This document shows, piece by piece, positions 6,383 to 7,140 of a stretch of DNA of 7,140 bases (positions are counted from its first letter, which is position 1; the number at the start of each line of letters is the position of its first letter). Origin of the DNA: Calditrichota bacterium. Its GTDB lineage: Bacteria; Electryoneota; RPQS01. The notes beneath the pieces are model-generated. The model was given only the letters and a program-made list of their open reading frames with translations. It had not been told where the DNA came from and did no database searches. A program made the translations under genes and the position numbers. The DNA lies in contig JAGVEU010000443.1 in assembly GCA_020057985.1 (NCBI GenBank), positions 1 to 7,140 on the forward strand, written 5' to 3'.

Positions 6383-7140
6383 TTACTTTAGCAGGACAAG
6401 TTTCTGCGTCTTTCCGAATGAGTTTCCTTGCAGTCGCGCAAAGTAGATCCCGCTCGGTAAACTCGAGCCGTCAAAGGTGATATGATGCTGACCTTGCGGA
6501 AAGAAACGATTGGTCAATGTCGTTGCGAGTCGGCCAGTGACATCGTAGACCTTCATCTGAACCAATCCTGACGTTGGCAGACTGAACTCAAGTGTGGTTG
6601 TTGGATTAAAAGGATTGGGAAATGCGGTGAACGCAAACTGCTGTGGTAGGAGTGTACGCGGCGGTTCAGCGGAATTCGTTCCTTCCCAATGCAGAATCGC
6701 ACCATTGCCGCCGACAGCCCAAACACTGTGCGGCTCGTTTACCGCAAGCGCATACAGTCTCTGTGTCGCCGGTGTTTCCTGAGGATACCAGTTGATGCCA
6801 CCATCGCTTGTGACGAACACTCCATCCTCCCGCAACGCCCACCCATATTGCAGGTCAGCAAAGGCAACATCCAGGACAGCTCGCTCCTCATCCACTTCAC
6901 CGAAGGTTTGCGGCTGCCATGTAGCTCCACCATCTGTCGTGTGAAGCAGCACGTTGTAGTACGGGCATTCGTCGCATTCGCTCCATCCACCGCCCACCCA
7001 GCCATTCATAGCATCGAGGAAGTGGCAGGCTAATAAGGCAGTATCAGAAGCAACAAATTGAGTTTCCCAGTTGACACCGCCGTCAGTTGTGCGCCGAATG
7101 GCGCATCCGGTATAAGGATAGCCGCTTCGCGTTAACACCC
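6383..7140 (-). CDS. BNR/Ycf48-like propeller protein with T9SS type-A sorting domain, N-terminus beyond the window
   Basis: The open frame reaches the right edge, so only the last 251 or so residues are present. The GTG near 7138 is probably an internal valine, since the sequence there is already mid-repeat and has no signal peptide. Three BNR-type turns are visible (TTDGGVNWE, TTDGGATWQ, TSDGGINWY), each followed by strands such as GWVGGGW, YGWALREDG and SVWAVGGNG, as in Ycf48-like or sortilin-type beta-propellers. One blade carries a CDEC motif (CxxC), a possible disulfide or metal site. The last 79 residues are a T9SS sorting domain from FPNPFNP to KLVLLK, nearly the same as that of the next gene. 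A secreted, possibly surface-bound protein is inferred. FCB genomes often hold many such paralogues of unknown role. The LVIVD gene follows 62 bases downstream. Confidence 0.9.
   Translation of the reverse strand, partial: VLTRSGYPYTGCAIRRTTDGGVNWETQFVASDTALLACHFLDAMNGWVGGGWSECDECPYYNVLLHTTDGGATWQPQTFGEVDEERAVLDVAFADLQYGWALREDGVFVTSDGGINWYPQETPATQRLYALAVNEPHSVWAVGGNGAILHWEGTNSAEPPRTLLPQQFAFTAFPNPFNPTTTLEFSLPTSGLVQMKVYDVTGRLATTLTNRFFPQGQHHITFDGSSLPSGIYFARLQGNSFGKTQKLVLLK
6431..6627 (-). repeat. T9SS sorting-domain DNA repeat, copy 2 (pairs with 4161-4357)
   Basis: Second copy of the sorting-domain segment described at 4161-4357. The identity includes runs such as CATCGTAGAC and AAGAAACGAT and many synonymous positions, which suggests recent duplication or gene conversion rather than protein-level constraint alone. 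Confidence 0.9.

Noticed and set aside
1..7140. Mobile element, CRISPR array, tRNA or toxin-antitoxin pair
   Set aside because: I found no transposase motifs, terminal repeats, regularly spaced repeats, cloverleaf sequences or paired small genes. The only long repeat is the sorting-domain duplication.

Overview
The window looks like chromosomal DNA from a free-living bacterium of the FCB superphylum (Bacteroidetes/Ignavibacteria/KSB1/Zixibacteria-like lineages). The main evidence is two adjacent secreted proteins with type IX secretion (T9SS) type-A C-terminal sorting domains: a YPNPFNP or FPNPFNP entry motif, a VYDVTGR core, a GxPSGIYFARL strand and a terminal lysine-ended strand. GC content is moderate and the exact lineage cannot be named from the sequence. 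I see no tRNA, rRNA, CRISPR array, transposase or phage gene.

Layout. (1) Bases 1-1678, minus strand: one uninterrupted reading frame of 559 codons that runs off the left edge. It encodes a secreted DUF2961 / glycoside hydrolase family 172 protein with both expected catalytic glutamates, and it probably starts at a TTG codon. (2) Bases 1679-1919: a divergent regulatory region with a large interrupted dyad, candidate promoters in both directions and a small motif present three times. (3) Bases 1920-3983, plus strand: an exported S9-family (prolyl oligopeptidase-type) serine peptidase with an intact Ser-Asp-His triad. (4) Bases 3984-4112: a convergent intergenic region with a terminator hairpin and a second stable stem-loop. 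(5) Bases 4113-6320, minus strand: a secreted protein made of about 14 LVIVD beta-propeller repeats plus a T9SS sorting domain. (6) Bases 6383-7140, minus strand: the C-terminal part of a secreted BNR/Ycf48-like propeller protein with a nearly identical T9SS sorting domain, lying 62 bases upstream of gene 5 and probably in the same transcription unit.

All four genes make proteins destined for the envelope or the outside. Two degrade polymers (a furanoside-type glycosidase and an oligopeptidase) and two are large repeat proteins likely displayed on the surface or released. No shared pathway is demonstrated. The window is best read as a piece of the exported-protein repertoire, and its most informative details are the GH172 gene, the structured divergent promoter region and the DNA-level duplication of the T9SS sorting tail.
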